DNA of 64,000 nt, taken from NCBI GenBank assembly GCA_020746875.1, contig JAGTJL010000025.1, positions 186,001 through 250,000 of the forward strand, read 5' to 3'. Positions 61,291-64,000 of the stretch are shown in pieces. How positions within the stretch are numbered: position 1 is the first letter of the stretch; the number at the start of each line of letters is the position of its first letter. The notes under the pieces were generated by a model. The model was given only the letters and a program-made list of their open reading frames with translations, was not told where the DNA came from and made no database searches. Made by a program: the position numbers and the translations under genes. Origin of the DNA: Rhexocercosporidium sp. MPI-PUGE-AT-0058. Taxonomy: Eukaryota; Ascomycota; Leotiomycetes; Helotiales.

Positions 61291-62450
61291 ATGTCGCCGT
61301 CGAAGTTGCTGGAGCCCTCCTCGCCTACCACCTCAGAAGTGCAGGTGAAAACAAAAACATCTACCAACACCGCTCCCACCACAACCGCAACCACAACTGC
61401 ACCGCCCTACGGTGACTGGAGGGACGACTTCTTCCGGGACGGCTACGTCGTGATCAAGAATGCGATTCCCAAGGAAAGAGCGGCTTCTTACCAGGGAGAT
61501 GCGCTCACCTGGCTTGAGAGTTTCGGGTTAGGATTTGACCGTAACGACAAGTCGACCTGGACCAAAGAACATGTTCCGCAGAGCTGGAAGGGCGGCATGT
61601 ACTTGTTCTTCAAGGCTGCGCACGAGAAATACGTCTGGGATGCTAGATGGTAAGGCGCTGCTTTCTTCTCTCTCTCCCTCTCTCTCCACTCTCTAGAACC
61701 TCTAAGAGAAATAAAGATTATCTAACGAGAGCCTTTAGCGAACCCGGCGTCATCGCCCCCTTCGCCAAACTCTGGGGCACAGACGAACTCGTGGTATCTT
61801 TCGACACAGTCAACATCACCCTCCCCCAGTCTACGGCAGGGAGGTACGACTCCCAGGCATGGCCGCATTGCGACCAGGACCCGGCGAAGAAAGACCTCAG
61901 CTGCGTGCAGGGCATCATCCAGCTCTCCGAGGCGGGTCCCGACGACGGCGGGCTCGTCGTCATGAAGCGGTCCGCACCGCTCTTCCGCAAGTTCTTTGAG
62001 GAGAACCCGGTGTCGGGTCCCACGCCCTGGCGGACAGCAAAACACAAGGACTTCCACCCTTTCACGACCGAAAATCTCAAATGGTACGAGGAGCAAGGGT
62101 GCGAGCTGGTGAAGGTATGTGCCGAGCCGGGCGACCTCATCATGTGGGACTCGCGACAGATGCACTGGGCGCGTTTCGGCGAGTCGGATCTGATTCGCAC
62201 GTTGATATACGCGACGTATACGCCAGCAAGTTGGATGACGCCAGAGGATAGAGTGTTGAAGAAGGAGATGTTCCAGCAGAGGAACACGACAACGCATTGG
62301 CCGCATTGTAATTTGTATACGCATGGTCAGGCGATGGTAGAGCGTGACGGGGAGAAGGTCGTCGATCCTTTGGAGAGGGACGAGCCTGTGACGAAGCTGG
62401 TTGAGTCGGAGACCCTGCTAAAGCTAGCAGGCGTGCTTTCGTATGTGTAG
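61291..62450 (+). CDS. Phytanoyl-CoA dioxygenase (PhyH)-like Fe(II)/2-oxoglutarate oxygenase
   Basis: Exons 61291-61649 and 61739-62450 give 356 residues. After a Thr/Pro-rich start, DDFFRDGYVVIKNAIP is the typical entry to the double-stranded beta-helix. The iron ligands are His163 and Asp165 (AWPHCDQDP) and His262 (SRQMHWARF), and Arg273 (DLIRTLIYATY) should bind 2-oxoglutarate. Known relatives hydroxylate small molecules, often within fungal biosynthetic or catabolic clusters; the substrate here is unknown. No targeting signal is seen. The gene is divergent from the CocE-type hydrolase and converges on the transcription-factor gene. Confidence 0.9.
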
Positions 62451-62592
62451 ATACCGTAAATTCATGTAAGCTTCGAAATCGCATGTAAGGTTCGACATCT
62501 TGGCAAGATTGGTTGAAAGTCAGAATATATGAATTTGGATAAAAAAAAAAAGACCGCCGAAGCTTTATGTAGAACGTAGATCATACCACAAC
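62451..62592. other. Short convergent spacer
   Basis: 142 bases between the dioxygenase and regulator stop codons, with an A-run (62540-62551). The 3' untranslated regions probably overlap. Confidence 0.5.
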
Positions 62593-64000
62593 TCAAAACA
62601 TTTGTTGCCAACTAAGCGTGTCGGTGAATGCATCTGCGGGCCAATCCCCCTCCAGTTGTAGATGATTCGGGAGAAGGTTAAAACCCACCCCGCTGAGCCT
62701 TCTATCAAGTCCAAGATCCAACTCCGAACCCAACATGTCTACCGCTACGGGTACTTGCTGCTGCGACAATGACGGCTGGTACTGTTGCCCAAATGTGCCA
62801 TCCGGGGTCGAGCTCATCCACCCAGCAGAACCCCAGGGCGCAGATGCAGACGCCTCTTGAATACAATCCTTGGCAGGGTCTGCGACACACACCAATATGC
62901 CTATGATAGTCTGCCGCTGCACTACTTGCTGAACAGGCCACTGGTGAAACAAACAGAGCAGGCGCTTCAAGACCTCCGGCCCTTCATTCGCATTGCTGTC
63001 TATCTCTTGCAGCCTTTGACGTGTGAAGTTTATTGCAGCTAGCTGGCTCTCGATATCTGTCCCACTCATACTCCTCCGAAAGCAGATCAAGTCTAATGCG
63101 AGGTAGACTCCTGCCGAAAAGATACAGCTGCGTTGTCCCCACATCTTGCTGAAGAATCTAACCGGTTGCTCTTGTAGATGGCTCACGATCTTCAGGGCGG
63201 CTCGTCGTCCGCACCCACGGAAATCGAAGGGGTCATCTCCGGTTTCAAGGGTCTCAAGAAGCCCAAGTAGACACACGTTGATGCGACATACTGAGAGCAG
63301 CATAATGACGAGGCTTCGTTGTGCCTCGATCCATGGGAACAGAGACGTCTTTGAAAACCACGGGTCCTTGTCTAGTGAGAGATGAGGCGGGAGCGCCTGA
63401 GCGAGCGATTCAAGTGCCTGAAGAGTGTTGCAGGCACCAGGGACCGAGTATTTGACGCTTCGATCTCGATAAGGCCGCACGATGGAGGCGATCCTTGCAA
63501 CAAAAATGTGGTACGCGAGCGGTTCGGGGAAGTATGGTAGGTCGATGTTTGGAGCAAGTGCTGGTGTTGAGCTGATTATGATGTTCCTGTGGCTGGTATC
63601 TGATTCCATGGAGAGGGTACTCGTAAATGATCCAGGTTCTATCATGCACGGACGCATCGGCATCATCATCCTAGTGGAGGTAAGTAGATGCGTTGGTAAA
63701 CACACACATATACACATATACGCATGAGCACGAGGGAGTCAGTCTTACCAGTCACATATCACCAACGTCCACCATAGCCTCCTACCAAGTTCACGGTTTG
63801 AGCGTTCTCTCCAGTAGCGGATCGACGACGACCGAGGCAATTGGGAGTCCTCACGGCCGAGGAGGTCCATCTGTAACGCCTTTGCCGTATTGATCGCCAC
63901 AGCCAATAAATTATATTCTCGCTCTACCTCTCCTAAGTTTCGATGAATCAAAGGAAGGATAGCGACCGTCTGGACTGTCGACACAGCTGGGACTCCCAGA
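62593..64000 (-). CDS. Fungal-specific transcription factor (fungal_trans domain), partial at the window edge
   Basis: Two exons are visible: from the right edge to 63749, and 63670-62593. The intron (63748-63671) joins to RRLWWTLVICDWMMM in frame. The middle-homology region is clear: TVAILPLIHRNLGEVE, NLLAVAINTAKALQMDLLG, RELGRRLWWTLVICDW, then the substrate-pocket-like PMRPCMIEPGSFTSTL and a helical C-terminal half (LVIMLLSVCRINVCLLGLLE). It ends GDWPADAFTDTLSWQQMF. The DNA-binding part, normally an N-terminal Zn2Cys6 cluster, would lie beyond 64000. Such regulators often sit within the clusters they control, so it is the obvious candidate to regulate the genes at 56-62 kb. That is inference. 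Confidence 0.88.

Noticed and set aside
61718..62324. Two reverse frames of 189 and 200 codons over the dioxygenase
   Set aside because: Shadows of a GC-rich coding exon; iron-ligand motifs are on the forward strand.
1..64000. CRISPR arrays, bacterial operons or rRNA genes
   Set aside because: No regularly spaced repeats or rRNA-like blocks were seen, and introns throughout show a eukaryotic genome.

Overview
The window is nuclear DNA of a filamentous ascomycete (Pezizomycotina). The signs are short GT-AG introns (mostly 45-80 bases) with GTAAGT-like donors, family types found in such fungi (Fung_rhodopsin, NDT80/PhoG, Grg1/CCG-1, fungal_trans regulator), and old sequence with in-frame stops that look like C-to-T changes of CAG, CAA or CGA, as RIP would leave. 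A leotiomycete-like fungus would fit, but that is a guess. I found no tRNA, rRNA, CRISPR array or intact transposon.

Layout. 2.1-3.4 kb: rhodopsin-like seven-helix protein, frame partly broken. 4.4-6.1 kb: secreted tannase/feruloyl esterase. 6.9-10.1 kb: a graveyard of three decayed genes (BCS1-like AAA ATPase, Qc-SNARE, ankyrin-repeat protein) in AT-rich sequence. 11.7-13.9 kb: a seven-helix membrane protein with GPCR-like topology. 14-19.4 kb: gene-poor. 19.4-20.2 kb: EXPERA/emopamil-binding-like protein. 22.3-24.1 kb: pepsin-type aspartic protease whose second active-site region is broken. 25.1-26.5 kb: HemK/MTQ1-type glutamine methyltransferase. 29.6-30.0 kb: Grg1/CCG-1 stress protein. 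34.9-38.9 kb: mitochondrial NAD(P) transhydrogenase in 14 exons, one of only 4 bases. 39.5-40.8 kb: DUF2011-like basic protein. 43.5-45.5 kb: NDT80-family regulator related to VIB-1/XprG. 50.9-52.3 kb: F-box protein. 52.9-53.3 kb: remnant of a CBM1-like secreted protein. 54.8-55.4 kb: an unrecognised pseudogene with five in-frame stops. 56.0-64.0 kb: GH3 glycosidase, CocE/NonD-type hydrolase, PhyH-like dioxygenase and a fungal-specific transcription factor cut by the window edge.

The genes do not form one pathway. Two themes stand out: plant-matter or nutrient breakdown (feruloyl esterase, GH3, the protease, and a VIB-1-type regulator that in other fungi controls secreted proteases and starvation responses), and a possible small cluster at the right end. 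The most novel items are the 4-base exon, the seven-helix protein with a glycosylated N-terminus, and the graveyard. Exon joins were made by eye from splice signals and reading-frame continuity, and were not checked by alignment or RNA.
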